Shown piece after piece: positions 8,270 through 17,712 of a stretch of 43,185 nt of DNA. The translations under genes were made by a program, and so were the position numbers. The stretch spans positions 1-43,185 of the forward strand of contig CACPAS010000009.1 of NCBI GenBank assembly GCA_902632055.1, in the 5' to 3' direction. The notes below the pieces were generated by a model. It had not been told where the DNA came from and made no database searches. It was given only the letters and a program-made list of their open reading frames with translations. Each line of letters begins with the position of its first letter. The first letter of the stretch is position 1. Source of the DNA: an uncultured OCS116 cluster bacterium. Its GTDB lineage: Bacteria > Pseudomonadota > Alphaproteobacteria > Rhizobiales > TMED25.

Positions 8270-9664
8270 GTGTCTGCTAATTTAATTTCATTCTTATATT
8301 TAGTTTCCGGAATATTTTTTATTTTAGCCCTCAGGGGATTATCGAATCCTGAGTCTGCAAGAATGGGAAACTATTTTGGAATTACAGGTATGATAATAGC
8401 GGCGCTGACAACACTCTTTATATCACCTCCATTTGGTTTGGATTTACTATTACTTTTGGGGGGTCTATTAATTGGTGGTACAATTGGTCTGGTTATTGCG
8501 AAGAAGATAGCCATGACTGCTATGCCACAACTTGTTGCCGCATTTCACTCACTGGTTGGCTTAGCTGCTGTACTGGTTGCATCTGCTGCATTATACGTTC
8601 CTTCATCAATGGGCATAGGCACAGTTGGCGATATTCATCTTGCAAGCTTAATCGAGATGGGCCTTGGTGTAATAATTGGTGCAATAACTTTCTCAGGATC
8701 AATCATTGCATTCCTTAAACTACAAGGATTAATGTCAGGATCACCAATTGTATTTCCAAAGCAACACCTCTTAAATCTTCTTATAGCGATCTCCATACTA
8801 TCTCTTCTTGTTGTGTTTACTATGACTGAGTCTCATACAATTTATTGGACTATCGTATTATTATCATTTCTTATTGGGTTCTTGATTATCATACCAATCG
8901 GGGGTGCGGATATGCCTGTTGTTGTATCAATGCTTAACTCATATTCGGGTTGGGCTGCTGCAGGTATTGGATTCACTCTAGGAAATATAGCCCTTATCAT
9001 AACAGGCGCTCTTGTAGGTTCATCAGGCGCAATATTATCATACATTATGTGTAAAGGAATGAACCGGTCATTTTTCAATGTGATACTCGGTGGCTTTGGT
9101 GGTGAAACATCATCAGCAAGTGGAGGCAGTACAGAAAATCGACCGGTGAAGCAGGGTTCTGCCGATGACGCAGCATTTATTATGAAAAATGCTGGCTCTG
9201 TAATAATCGTGCCAGGATACGGAATGGCAGTAGCGCAGGCACAACACGCACTTCGTGAAATGGTTGATATGCTAAAAGAAGCAGGGGTAAGTGTGTCTTA
9301 TGCCATTCACCCGGTTGCCGGAAGAATGCCGGGTCACATGAATGTCTTGCTAGCTGAAGCTCAGGTGCCATATGACGAAGTATTTGAATTAGAGGATATA
9401 AATTCTCAGTTCAGTCAAACTGATGTTACTTTTGTCATTGGTGCAAATGATGTTACAAACCCTGCAGCAAAAACTGATACTACTAGCCCTATCTATGGAA
9501 TGCCTATCTTGGATGTTGAGAAGTCAGGAACAATTTTATTCTTAAAAAGATCACTAGCCTCAGGATACGCTGGTGTCGAAAACGAATTATTTTTTAGGGA
9601 TAACACAATGATGTTATTTGGTGATGCCAAGAAAATGGTTGAGGATATAGTTAAGGCCTTCTAA
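8270..9664 (+). CDS. pntB: NAD(P) transhydrogenase subunit beta
   Basis: This 464-residue beta subunit has a membrane part of domain II (about nine helices within residues 1-270) and a cytosolic NADP(H)-binding domain III. Domain III shows the fingerprint SVIIVPGYGMAVAQAQHALREM near residue 310, then HPVAGRMPGHMNVLLAEA and GANDVTNPAA. The start is a GTG at 8270, one base after the pntAB stop, with an AGAAGG Shine-Dalgarno (8255-8260) in the end of pntAB. The 3' end overlaps the convergent TPR lipoprotein gene by 14 bp, so no room is left for a conventional terminator between them. Confidence 0.95.
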   Translation: MSANLISFLYLVSGIFFILALRGLSNPESARMGNYFGITGMIIAALTTLFISPPFGLDLLLLLGGLLIGGTIGLVIAKKIAMTAMPQLVAAFHSLVGLAAVLVASAALYVPSSMGIGTVGDIHLASLIEMGLGVIIGAITFSGSIIAFLKLQGLMSGSPIVFPKQHLLNLLIAISILSLLVVFTMTESHTIYWTIVLLSFLIGFLIIIPIGGADMPVVVSMLNSYSGWAAAGIGFTLGNIALIITGALVGSSGAILSYIMCKGMNRSFFNVILGGFGGETSSASGGSTENRPVKQGSADDAAFIMKNAGSVIIVPGYGMAVAQAQHALREMVDMLKEAGVSVSYAIHPVAGRMPGHMNVLLAEAQVPYDEVFELEDINSQFSQTDVTFVIGANDVTNPAAKTDTTSPIYGMPILDVEKSGTILFLKRSLASGYAGVENELFFRDNTMMLFGDAKKMVEDIVKAF

Positions 9665-10487
9665 CCCGTTTTATTTTTATTAATTCCTTTTTTGCTCTAG
9701 CGTTATTACGTTGCTTGGATAAAATTTTTTCATAATCAATTATAGCATCTTCAATCTTATTCAAATTCTTGAGGACGTCCGCCCTGATAAACAGTGCAGG
9801 TACTAAGCTTGGATCGTAGTTAAGCACTTGATTCAGGTCATCTAATGCATTGTGAAGTCTATTTAGCTGATGGTAGGATAAGGACCTATAGTATAAAGCG
9901 GTAACATTATTTGGCTTTAGACTTATTGAGAAGTCAAAATCTTGAATCGCTTCAGCGTGCAATTTGTATCTTTGTTTAATTTTTCCTCGCATCTCGTAAG
10001 CTAAGAAATTTTTCTCGTTATATTTAATTGCATTATCTAAATCACCCAATGCTAATTTTGAGTTATTGATGTCATCGTAGTAGATGGCTCTATTATAGTA
10101 TGCCTTTGAATAATAGGGGTTTATGTTTAATGACATATCAAAATCATCTAAAGCTTGGTCGAAGTTGCCCAATGAATACTGGGCCTCTCCTCTGTAATTG
10201 TAAGCTTCGTATGCCTCTGGATCCGTGCTCAGTATAATAGTAAAGGTATTAATTGCATCGGTGAAATTACTCTGCCGCATATACTCCTTGCCCAATAATA
10301 AATACAGATCTAAATTTTCCTCATCATTATGCAACGCTGATTTTATTGATAAAATACTTTTCTCACTGCTATCGCTTTGGGGGTAAACTGAGTTTGTGTG
10401 GCTTTTTGGGGTCAGATTGTTGGTTGTTGCGCACCCGGTCAAGACGATTAAAACGTAAATGAGTAAGATAATTTTTTTTTTGGTCAT
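9651..10487 (-). CDS. TPR-repeat lipoprotein
   Basis: This 278-residue protein has a lipoprotein signal peptide: basic MTKKK, a hydrophobic core, and lipobox LTGC with the lipidated cysteine at about residue 19. After a polar linker (to about 50) come consecutive tetratricopeptide repeats, recognisable by lines such as AYNYRGEAQYSLGNFDQALDD, KAYYNRAIYYDDINNSKLAL and ALYYRSLSYHQLNRLHNALDD. The organisation resembles NlpI-type TPR lipoproteins, which act as scaffolds for envelope enzymes. No function can be assigned from the neighbours. It is predicted to be anchored to the inner or outer membrane facing the periplasm. Its 3' end overlaps pntB by 14 bp on the opposite strand. Confidence 0.82.
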   Translation of the reverse strand: MTKKKIILLIYVLIVLTGCATTNNLTPKSHTNSVYPQSDSSEKSILSIKSALHNDEENLDLYLLLGKEYMRQSNFTDAINTFTIILSTDPEAYEAYNYRGEAQYSLGNFDQALDDFDMSLNINPYYSKAYYNRAIYYDDINNSKLALGDLDNAIKYNEKNFLAYEMRGKIKQRYKLHAEAIQDFDFSISLKPNNVTALYYRSLSYHQLNRLHNALDDLNQVLNYDPSLVPALFIRADVLKNLNKIEDAIIDYEKILSKQRNNARAKKELIKIKRVRRP

Positions 10488-10569
10488 ATAATAGCAACGT
10501 ACCTAATTTAATAGGTTCCAATCAATAAATTTCACTATTATAGTATAATGAGGGGGCGTTAATATCTAT

Positions 10570-10788
10570 TTAAAATATATTTGAACCATCTCGGAGTAGT
10601 TTTTTTCTTGCAAGCTTTCTGCCTCGCCGAATTGCCTCAGCTTTCTCTCTTGCTCGCTTTTCAGACGGTTTTTCATAGTGATTTCTTAGTTTCATCTCTC
10701 TAAAAATACCCTCTCTTTGCATTTTCTTTTTTAATGCTTTCAGGGCTTGATCAACGTTATTATCTCTCACAGTTACTTGCAACTTCAT
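10570..10788 (-). CDS. rpsU: 30S ribosomal protein S21
   Basis: This 72-residue basic protein starts [19 protein letters not shown], continues [19 protein letters not shown], and has an arginine/lysine-rich C-terminal helix, all typical of S21. S21 binds the 30S platform near the 3' end of 16S rRNA and assists initiation. I chose the ATG at 10788 because homologues start with this segment. An in-frame TTG two codons upstream (10794) is possible; the GGAG immediately before the ATG is too close to be an ordinary Shine-Dalgarno, so the true start is slightly uncertain. It is flanked by two AT-rich gaps of 82 and 95 nt. Confidence 0.93.
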   Translation of the reverse strand: MKLQVTVRDNNVDQALKALKKKMQREGIFREMKLRNHYEKPSEKRAREKAEAIRRGRKLARKKLLRDGSNIF

Positions 10789-10883
10789 CTCCAATTAACG
10801 ATTTATATACGGATAATCCTCTACTTATAACTTATTATATATTTTTGTAAACATAAATAGGACATCTTGTTCAATATATATTA

Positions 10884-11945
10884 TTATTTTAGCTCCTCAA
10901 GAAAATTTACATGTCCCATCTTTCGACCCTTTTTTGTTTCGGTCTTACCGTATATATATATTTTTTCATTTTTTGAGTTACTTTTAGTTTCCCAAATGTT
11001 GATGTCAGCGCCAATTAGGTTTAGCATTTTTGTCTTATAAATCAATTTTGGGGTTAATATCTCTAATCGTGATATAGCCCTGATATGCTGTTCAAATTGT
11101 GAAATGTCAGATCCATCCAGCGTCCAATGTCCTGAATTATGTACCCTTGGAGCTATCTCATTTACTAGTATTGTGCTATCTTTTAATATGAAAAACTCTA
11201 TTGCAAGAACACCAATATAATTTAAATTTTTTATCATCTTTGTTGATATGTCTCTGAGAAAATTTTCAGTTTTTTTATCAATAGATGCGGGAACCTCTGA
11301 GGTATCAAGAATATGATTTTTATGGGTATTTTCAGCAGGCGGATATGTATAAGTATTTCCATAAGTATCACGTACGGATATTGTTGATACCTCAATGTTA
11401 AAATCAATAAATTCTTCTATTATGCATGGTTTTTTTCCAAATTCATGAAATGCTTCCTCTGCCTCTTTTATTGAATTTATTACTCTTTGACCCTTACCAT
11501 CATATCCAAGATGACGGGTCTTCATCACACTCTTCTTATCGTAATTCCAATCGGTAAGATCTGAAATATTTACGACATTAATATATCTATTTGTTGCTAT
11601 TTCATTATCTACACAAAAATTTTTTTCCAACAGACGATCTTGGCTGATTTTAATTGCGTCAGAGGGAGGAAATAATTTATCAGTTTTTGAAATAAAATTT
11701 ATTGTATCTGATGGAATATTTTCAAATTCAACTGTTATGTAATCCACACTCTCCGAGAATTTAAGCAAACTTTGCTTATCGCTGTATTTGGCAATTGTTT
11801 GATAAGTTGAGTACATAAAGGCTGGACTTTCATGATCTGGGCAGTAAATATTTGTTTTAAAACCAAGATTTTTCGCAGCCTCAGCAAGCATCATACCGAG
11901 TTGACCGCCTCCCAATATACCGATAGTTTTCTCTATTTTGGTCAT
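10884..11945 (-). CDS. purK: N5-carboxyaminoimidazole ribonucleotide synthase
   Basis: This 353-residue ATP-grasp enzyme converts AIR, bicarbonate and ATP to N5-CAIR in de novo purine synthesis. The N-terminal motif is [21 protein letters not shown]. The ATP-grasp core includes [13 protein letters not shown] (near residue 140) and [14 protein letters not shown] (near 175). The substrate/metal region is [25 protein letters not shown] (265-290). The start overlaps the end of purE by 4 bp, so purE and purK are translated as a coupled pair, with purE first. Length and motifs are normal. Confidence 0.95.
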   Translation of the reverse strand: MTKIEKTIGILGGGQLGMMLAEAAKNLGFKTNIYCPDHESPAFMYSTYQTIAKYSDKQSLLKFSESVDYITVEFENIPSDTINFISKTDKLFPPSDAIKISQDRLLEKNFCVDNEIATNRYINVVNISDLTDWNYDKKSVMKTRHLGYDGKGQRVINSIKEAEEAFHEFGKKPCIIEEFIDFNIEVSTISVRDTYGNTYTYPPAENTHKNHILDTSEVPASIDKKTENFLRDISTKMIKNLNYIGVLAIEFFILKDSTILVNEIAPRVHNSGHWTLDGSDISQFEQHIRAISRLEILTPKLIYKTKMLNLIGADINIWETKSNSKNEKIYIYGKTETKKGRKMGHVNFLEELK

Positions 11946-12415
11946 TTGGGGGTTTTATCTATCGACTTTGTTTGCTTATTTCTATATGTCCTGAGCATAG
12001 TAGATAATTTTTTATCATTTATTGATAGTATTGATATTGCCAATAACGCTGCATTACTAGAGCCAGATGTTCCAATTGCGAGTGTCCCAACGGGTATTCC
12101 TTTAGGCATCTGTACGATAGACAATAGACTGTCAACACCACTTAATAAGTGTGACTCTATGGGAACACCCAAAACTGGTAAGGTTGTCATTGATGCAACC
12201 ATACCTGGGAGGTGGGCTGATCCACCAGCACCAGCAATGATTATAGAATAATTTTTTTCTGCATCTTTTGCAAAGTTATACAATCTATCGGGTGTTCTGT
12301 GTGCAGAAATAATTAATTTGTCGTAATCTTGTTCAAATTCATCAAGAATATCAGCTGCAAACTTCATTGTCTCCCAATCTGACTGTGAGCCCATGATTAT
12401 TGCTATCTTATTCAT
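11942..12415 (-). CDS. purE: N5-carboxyaminoimidazole ribonucleotide mutase
   Basis: This 157-residue class I PurE moves the carboxyl group of N5-CAIR to give CAIR, the step after PurK. Visible motifs are [12 protein letters not shown] (phosphate/substrate loop, near residue 6), [14 protein letters not shown] (catalytic histidine near residue 42) and [24 protein letters not shown] (60-85). It lies 16 nt downstream of the TauE/SafE gene and overlaps purK by 4 bp. Having both PurE and PurK indicates the bacterial two-step route rather than the class II single-enzyme route. Confidence 0.95.
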   Translation of the reverse strand: MNKIAIIMGSQSDWETMKFAADILDEFEQDYDKLIISAHRTPDRLYNFAKDAEKNYSIIIAGAGGSAHLPGMVASMTTLPVLGVPIESHLLSGVDSLLSIVQMPKGIPVGTLAIGTSGSSNAALLAISILSINDKKLSTMLRTYRNKQTKSIDKTPK

Positions 12416-12431
12416 CTACCCAACTCCAATA

Positions 12432-13184
12432 TTAAACTGATATATTTGTGAACCCGTCATATATGAGTTTTATACTCACTAAAAATAACAGAATATAAAT
12501 TATTTCATAGAATATTTTTGTTGGCAGTTTGTTTACAATCCAGATTCCAAAGAAAGTAAAGATCAATGATATTGGAAATAATATAAATGATGTGGTAATT
12601 GTACTCCGATTCATCTCGCCCAACATCATAAATGGAACTATCTTTAGCAAGTTATTCATCCAGAAAAATATCATAAAAGTTCCAGCGTAAGTCCGGTGGT
12701 CAAGCTTTAGCGGTAGAAGATACATTTGGTAAGGTGGTGCGCCAGTTAGTGTGACAAAGCTTGTAAAGCCGGTAATACTCCCCCAGATCGTACCCCTGAA
12801 TACGCTGTGACCCCTCGGTTCTCTCTCTTTAGTAGTTCTCCAGTGGGATATAGTGAAAGATATTGCAATGAAACCGATAATTATTCTTATCCAATTGGGA
12901 TTGACTTGTGATACCAAAATTGCGCCTATTAGGATACCAATAATGGATGTTGGGATTGTTATTAATAGGGTGGTTTTATCAAATGATTTTCGATAAGTCC
13001 AAACCGCAACGAGATCCAATATCAATAGAATTGGCATCAGAACAGCTGCTGCTTGCATTGGTGAAGCAACTATTGCCATTAATGGAACCGCTAGCACACC
13101 AAGCCCTGTGAGCCCTCCTTTAGATAATCCTATGAGAATTACAGAAGGAATAGCCATAGCATAAAATAATGGATCAATTATCAT
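12432..13184 (-). CDS. TauE/SafE family membrane permease
   Basis: This 250-residue polytopic protein has about seven or eight hydrophobic helices. The N-terminal signature (YAMAIPSVILIGLSKGGLTGLGVLAVPLMA) and the mid-protein GSITGFTSFVTLTGAPPYQMYLLP repeat the TauE/SafE (DUF81) pattern of two inverted homologous halves. Family members export or import small anions such as sulfite, sulfoacetate or related organosulfur compounds; the substrate here cannot be assigned. It is located in the inner membrane and lies just upstream of purE on the same strand, but no functional link to purine synthesis is evident. Confidence 0.85.
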   Translation of the reverse strand: MIIDPLFYAMAIPSVILIGLSKGGLTGLGVLAVPLMAIVASPMQAAAVLMPILLILDLVAVWTYRKSFDKTTLLITIPTSIIGILIGAILVSQVNPNWIRIIIGFIAISFTISHWRTTKEREPRGHSVFRGTIWGSITGFTSFVTLTGAPPYQMYLLPLKLDHRTYAGTFMIFFWMNNLLKIVPFMMLGEMNRSTITTSFILFPISLIFTFFGIWIVNKLPTKIFYEIIYILLFLVSIKLIYDGFTNISV

Positions 13185-13225
13185 TTAGCGACATAAATAG
13201 AAGTTTTTTATAAAAAGACTTATGA

Positions 13226-13819
13226 TTATAATTTATCAGTTGTATCTTCTGTTGACTGAAGTGTTTTATTTTCTTTTTGTGCTTCTCGTTCAACTCTTTT
13301 GGCAGCTCTTAAAACTAATTTATCAAGTTCTATCTGGGTACACAGTCCAAGTACAACCGGGTCCTGAGGTTGTATATTCCCGATATTCCAATGGGTCCTA
13401 TTTCTGATAGACTCTATTGTTGATTTTGTCGTGCCCACAAGTCGAATTACTTCACTGTCTTTCAACTCAGGATGATTTCTTACGAGCCATGCAATTGCAG
13501 CGGGTCTATCTTGTCTCCTCGATAAGGGTGTATATTTTTTTTGTTTTTTTGTTGTAATTTCAGGTAGTTCAACAATTGTTTGGTTTAGCTTGAGTGCATG
13601 TTCACTATTATGTTCTGCAGCCTCAAGTTCTATTCTTGTGAGCTCACCAGACATTATTGGGTCCATTCCTCTTATCCCTTGAGCAACGTCCCCATCTGCA
13701 ATCCCTTTCACTTCGAGTGGGTGTAAGCTACAAAATTCAGCTATCTGATCAAATGTTAAAGCTGTATTTTCAACGAGCCAAACAGCTGTTGCTTTCGGCA
13801 TTAGAGGTGTTTGTGCCAT
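13226..13819 (-). CDS. DUF1013/TrcR family cell-cycle transcriptional regulator
   Basis: This 197-residue protein matches the alphaproteobacterial DUF1013 family (PF06242), also named TrcR after a proposed cell-cycle transcriptional regulator. Characteristic stretches are PLMPKATAVWLVENTALTFDQIAEFC at the N-terminus, then HPLEVKGIADGD and RGMDPIMSGELTRIE, and a second helix-turn-helix-like half around residues 100-140 (RPAAIAWLVRNHPELKDSEVIRLVGTTKSTIESI). The two similar WLV...F/L...L segments look like duplicated DNA-binding helices. The C-terminus is charged and probably helical. Restriction of this family to Alphaproteobacteria supports the taxonomic placement of the window. Confidence 0.88.
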   Translation of the reverse strand: MAQTPLMPKATAVWLVENTALTFDQIAEFCSLHPLEVKGIADGDVAQGIRGMDPIMSGELTRIELEAAEHNSEHALKLNQTIVELPEITTKKQKKYTPLSRRQDRPAAIAWLVRNHPELKDSEVIRLVGTTKSTIESIRNRTHWNIGNIQPQDPVVLGLCTQIELDKLVLRAAKRVEREAQKENKTLQSTEDTTDKL

Positions 13820-13897
13820 AATTTACTCCATAAAGTCGGTATATAGAATATTAATATACTAATATTAATTTTGTTTCTATAAATATTCGAAATTTTT

Positions 13898-14875
13898 TTA
13901 TTCTCTGGTAAGGATAATCTTACCAAAATGCTTACCACTTTTCATCAGATCATGCGCTTGATCTGCCTCCTCAAGGTGAAAACTCTTATAAATAATTGGT
14001 TTTATTTTGCCAGCCCCTATTAATGGTAGGATTTTTGATTCTATATCATTTGCTATCGCGGCTTTATACTCTAAATTTTTTGGACGGAGCACAGACCCTG
14101 TGTGAGTCAAACTTTTCCTCATGATATGGGAAAGATCAATTTTACAAAGACTCCCTTTCAGATATGCAATCTGAATAATACGAGCGTTCATTGCTGATAA
14201 AGCATAATTTTTGTTTGTGTAATCTCCGCCAACGATATCTAAGATTACATCTATTTCATTATATTTTGATTTCTTAATTTCTTCATAAAAGTCTTGGTTA
14301 CTATAATTTACTACAAGATCCGCTCCAATTTTGTAGCATCTATTGAGTTTATCTCTATTGCTGGTAGTGGTGATAACATTAGCACCAAATTCCTTTGACA
14401 TTTGAATTGCTGTTGTTCCGATCCCACTTGAACCGCCATGAATGAGAATATTCTCATTTGACTTCAGCTTACCAATCCGAAATATATTATTCCATACTGT
14501 AAAATAAGTTTCAGGTATTGCCGCTGCCTCCCTAAATGATAGATTTTCTGGCATCGGCAAGGTAAGTTCTTGATTTGCCAAGCAATACTCGGCATATCCG
14601 CCGCCTCCAAGAAGTGCGATTACTTTATCACCTATTTTAAATTTTTTAACTTTTGATCCGACTTCACGTACAGTGCCGGAAACCTCCAATCCAGGGTGAT
14701 CTGGAGATCCATCAGGAGGTGGGTGAAGACCATATCTTTGTAATATATCAGGTCTGTTGACGCCGCTTGCTTGTACGTCAATCAATACCTCTCCCTCTTT
14801 GGGACTCGGAATAGTTTTTTTGGCTAGAATAAGTTGACTATTCTTACCGTGATCGACTATGTCTATTACTTTCAT
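13898..14875 (-). CDS. NADPH:quinone oxidoreductase-like zinc-independent MDR protein
   Basis: This 325-residue protein is a medium-chain dehydrogenase/reductase of the quinone oxidoreductase (QOR/PIG3-like) type. The GroES-like N-terminal half contains SGVNRPDILQRYGLHPPPDGSPDHPGLEVSG (35-65). The NADPH Rossmann motif ILIHGGSSGIGTTAIQMSKEFGANVITTT is near residue 143. The structural zinc-binding cysteines of alcohol dehydrogenases are absent, as expected for QORs. It probably reduces quinones or reactive enones using NADPH in the cytoplasm. It lies 44 nt downstream of rpmE on the same strand. Confidence 0.88.
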   Translation of the reverse strand: MKVIDIVDHGKNSQLILAKKTIPSPKEGEVLIDVQASGVNRPDILQRYGLHPPPDGSPDHPGLEVSGTVREVGSKVKKFKIGDKVIALLGGGGYAEYCLANQELTLPMPENLSFREAAAIPETYFTVWNNIFRIGKLKSNENILIHGGSSGIGTTAIQMSKEFGANVITTTSNRDKLNRCYKIGADLVVNYSNQDFYEEIKKSKYNEIDVILDIVGGDYTNKNYALSAMNARIIQIAYLKGSLCKIDLSHIMRKSLTHTGSVLRPKNLEYKAAIANDIESKILPLIGAGKIKPIIYKSFHLEEADQAHDLMKSGKHFGKIILTRE

Positions 14876-14919
14876 TAGAAGTGTTATCTATGGTGTAAGT
14901 TAAATGAGTAATTACAAAA

Positions 14920-15144
14920 TTATTTGCTAACAAGACCTTCAAATTTTTTGTTAAATTTACTAACTCTTCCGCCTCTATCGAGTATTTGTTGAGAGCCCCC
15001 GGTCCATGCAGGATGGCTAGTTGGATCGATATCTAGAGTTAGACTGTCACCCTCTGAACCATATGTCGAATATGTTTCATATTTAGTTCCGTCAGTCATA
15101 ACAACTTGTATTTTATGATAATCTGGATGACCTTGTTTTTTCAT
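14920..15144 (-). CDS. rpmE: 50S ribosomal protein L31, cysteine-free type
   Basis: This 74-residue protein matches alphaproteobacterial L31: [19 protein letters not shown], then [17 protein letters not shown] and [14 protein letters not shown]31 sits at the central protuberance of the large subunit. The zinc-ligand cysteines of the C-plus form are missing, so together with the cysteine-free L36 in this window the ribosome should need no zinc at these two positions. A GAGA-type purine stretch precedes the ATG. It is the gene following the MotA/MotB-like pair. Confidence 0.94.
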   Translation of the reverse strand: MKKQGHPDYHKIQVVMTDGTKYETYSTYGSEGDSLTLDIDPTSHPAWTGGSQQILDRGGRVSKFNKKFEGLVSK

Positions 15145-15215
15145 TTTAATATCTCATATATTTGTCTTCTGTTTATATACAATAATATCCTAAGTACCAC
15201 AAGCCCAAAATTGGT

Positions 15216-16700
15216 CTAGCTTTCAGTGAGTTTTATCTCAATGCGTCTATTTTTCTTGTACGCAATCTCATTATCACCGATTTCTAATGGCATAAACTCG
15301 CCTCTGCCTGTCGCAGCAAGTCTATTTGGCGGAATCCCTGTTTTTATTAGAAAGTCCACAACTGAAATTGCCCTTGAGGCTGATAATTCCCAATTTGACT
15401 CATACCTTGAATTCCTTATTGGGACTTTATCTGTGTGCCCATCAATACGAAGTATCCAATTAATTTCTTCTGGGATTTCATCAATAAGCTCTTGAATTGC
15501 AACTGATAATTTTGCAAGTTGTCTTTGTCCATCTATACCAATATTTGCTTCCCCGCTATCAAAAAGAACCTCGGATTGAAATACGAATCTGTCACCAATG
15601 ATTTTAATATCATCACGGTTACCTATTATTTCTTTAAGCTTTCCAAAAAACTCAGATCTATATTCGGATAATTCTTTTACTCTCTGAGCGAGCGCAACAT
15701 TTAACCTTTTTCCCAAGTCCGCTATTCTTGCCTGTTGATCAATATCTCTTTTTTCGGACTCATCAAGTAGAGCCTGTAATGCTTGCATTTGCTTCTTTAG
15801 CTCTGAAATTTGCATACTTAATATTTGCACTTCATTACCGGATAATTTTGCTTTCTGACCTGTAGATAGTAAAATTGATTTTAATCTTTTAAGTTTTTCG
15901 GTATTTTCAACTTCTTTTTTCCTCAAATCGATAATTATCTGCTCATTGTCTTTTATTAATTTTTCTTGGTCAATTGAGGCCATGTCCATACTTGATATAT
16001 CTGTTTTGAACTGAGACAACAGCTTATCTTGGTTTTTGTTTTTTTCTCTTAAATCAATAATTATTTTTTCTTTATTTTCCAAATCAAAACCTAGTTCATT
16101 GATATTGGTTTGTAGATCTGTTATTTGAATCTCAAAATTTACAATCTTATCTGAATTATTCTTCAGTTGAAGATCTTTTATCTTAAGAAGTGATGCGAGT
16201 TGATTCCTTTCCGATACTAGTTTAATTATTTTTTGACTCCTGAGAGCGGACTCATCTCTTTTTTCGTCAAAGAGTGCAATTTTTTTATCTAATTCGTCCT
16301 GCAGGATAATTATCCTGTCATTATAATCCTCATTAAGTGCAACAACCTCGTCTTGTAAAATTATTACATTTTCTTGGGCTTCCTCGAGTCGGGTGCTTAA
16401 GCTCTCATTTTTTGTGGTAAGATTTGTAACGTCCTGCTCTAAAACTTGTATTCTTGTCACAAATTCTTCATTTTGGGTTTGCTCAAGAGACAATAAAAGA
16501 GATAGCTCGCTGAGTTGATCTTGCAGATCAGATAAGGCATCATCTTTTGATGAGATTTCTGTTGAAAGAAAAAATTGAGATAAAATAAACACTGTTAATA
16601 AGAATATTATGACAAGTAAAATCGTAGCCATTGCATCAACAAATCCAGGCCAATAATTCGCTGTACTACTGTTATTTGATCTTCTTGTGTTTCTGGGCAT
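15216..16700 (-). CDS. MotB/OmpA-like cell-wall-binding protein with long coiled coil
   Basis: This 494-residue envelope protein begins with a short polar cytoplasmic tail and one transmembrane helix (WPGFVDAMATILLVIIFLL, residues 17-35) that carries D22, in the position of the proton-carrying aspartate of MotB/ExbD-type subunits. Residues ~50-360 are almost entirely heptad-like, charged coiled coil. The C-terminal ~110 residues are an OmpA-like peptidoglycan-binding domain: LRIDGHTDKVPI, then YESNWELSASRAISVV, then GIPPNRLAATGRGEF. The design equals a stator B-subunit with a very long periplasmic stalk. The MotA-like partner gene is 33 nt upstream, and no flagellar genes are present in the window. 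Similar proteins are known as conserved alphaproteobacterial 'peptidoglycan-binding' proteins near efp; their role is not established. Confidence 0.85.
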   Translation of the reverse strand: MPRNTRRSNNSSTANYWPGFVDAMATILLVIIFLLTVFILSQFFLSTEISSKDDALSDLQDQLSELSLLLSLEQTQNEEFVTRIQVLEQDVTNLTTKNESLSTRLEEAQENVIILQDEVVALNEDYNDRIIILQDELDKKIALFDEKRDESALRSQKIIKLVSERNQLASLLKIKDLQLKNNSDKIVNFEIQITDLQTNINELGFDLENKEKIIIDLREKNKNQDKLLSQFKTDISSMDMASIDQEKLIKDNEQIIIDLRKKEVENTEKLKRLKSILLSTGQKAKLSGNEVQILSMQISELKKQMQALQALLDESEKRDIDQQARIADLGKRLNVALAQRVKELSEYRSEFFGKLKEIIGNRDDIKIIGDRFVFQSEVLFDSGEANIGIDGQRQLAKLSVAIQELIDEIPEEINWILRIDGHTDKVPIRNSRYESNWELSASRAISVVDFLIKTGIPPNRLAATGRGEFMPLEIGDNEIAYKKNRRIEIKLTES

Positions 16701-16733
16701 GGGTAATACGGTTTTTTTTGGTTAGAAAAATTG

Positions 16734-17681
16734 CTACTTCTTTTTAACTTCGTCGATTATTTTTTTCTGCAACTTATTCTGTTCATTCAGTAGCTTACTT
16801 ATCTCTTTATTTTGATTTTCAATCGTATTTAACACAGCCTTAAATCCACCATTCTTACCACTATTTTCATTATTTAATGTCTTTTCTAATTCAACAAGGA
16901 TTGAGTTCATATCTTTTAAATTTCTATTGAGATAGAAGTTCATTTTAGTGTCAGATCTATCATCATTAATCTCAGTAACAGTAGAAAGCCATTCTTCGAG
17001 CTCATTATAAAATCTATTTTGGGCTTGATTGTATATAAGATCAAAGAAGCCTAGAATTAGAGATCCTGAAAGTCCAAATAATGAAGATGAGAACGCAACA
17101 CCCATTCCTGATAATGGCTTTTCAAGACCTAATTTTAATTCTTCAAACATTACCGAAGCTTCACCAGATCCAATTTTAAGCGTCCCGATTGTTTGTCCAA
17201 TTGAGTCAACGGTGAGCAATAGGCCCCAAAATGTTCCAAGTAAACCAAGAAAAATCAATAATCCAATCATATACCTTGAGTATTCTCGGGACTCGTCAAG
17301 TCTGAAAGAGATTGAGTCCAGTATAGATCTCATTGATGTTGCAGAGAGAGTAATTTCATATTTATGATCTAGCATCATAGTCGCCATTGGCGCAAGTAAA
17401 GACGGTGGTGCGCCTATATCTGCATGATGGTCCCCATTTTGAAAATTATTTACCCATCTGACTTCACGGAATAACTTTATTGTTAACCATAGGATATACA
17501 GTATCCCAAAGCCAAGAACAGAGCTTATAATTGTATTAATAATCGGATTCGTTTGAAATGCCCGAACCAAGTCTTCTTGAATAAACAATATGAAGAACGA
17601 AATTAAAAATATGAAGACCAGCATCCTAAATAAATAAACTCTTGGATGCGTGAAGTTTCTAGAAACAGGAATATCAGTCAT
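16734..17681 (-). CDS. MotA/TolQ/ExbB-like proton channel family protein
   Basis: This 315-residue inner-membrane protein has four predicted helices: LFRMLVFIFLISFFILF (residues 18-34), INTIISSVLGFGILYILWLTI (48-68), MIGLLIFLGLLGTFWGLLLTV (~145-165, with the family-typical G-x-L-G-T-x-x-G) and a last GVAFSSSLFGLSGSLILGF (~195-215). Between helices 2 and 3 is a cytoplasmic segment; after helix 4 comes a polar tail ending in a probable coiled coil (IENQNKEISKLLNEQNKLQKK). The topology and GTFWG motif match MotA/ExbB/TolQ proton-channel subunits. With the MotB-like neighbour it should form a proton-driven complex. It is encoded 31 nt downstream of the IMPase homologue in an apparent efp operon. 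Confidence 0.84.
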   Translation of the reverse strand: MTDIPVSRNFTHPRVYLFRMLVFIFLISFFILFIQEDLVRAFQTNPIINTIISSVLGFGILYILWLTIKLFREVRWVNNFQNGDHHADIGAPPSLLAPMATMMLDHKYEITLSATSMRSILDSISFRLDESREYSRYMIGLLIFLGLLGTFWGLLLTVDSIGQTIGTLKIGSGEASVMFEELKLGLEKPLSGMGVAFSSSLFGLSGSLILGFFDLIYNQAQNRFYNELEEWLSTVTEINDDRSDTKMNFYLNRNLKDMNSILVELEKTLNNENSGKNGGFKAVLNTIENQNKEISKLLNEQNKLQKKIIDEVKKK

Positions 17682-17712
17682 TACTACAAATTCCCCTACT
17701 ACTATTCTTGAA

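Noticed and set aside
10528-10545. Near-palindrome ATTATAGTATAAT between rpsU and the TPR gene as an operator.
   Set aside because: It is short and A/T-only; it may merely contain a reverse-strand TATAAT -10 box. No matching -35 or second copy was found.
15216-17681. MotA/MotB-like pair as a Zorya anti-phage system (ZorA/ZorB).
   Set aside because: No ZorC, ZorD or ZorE gene is adjacent; the neighbours are efp, an IMPase homologue and rpmE, a housekeeping setting rather than a defence island.
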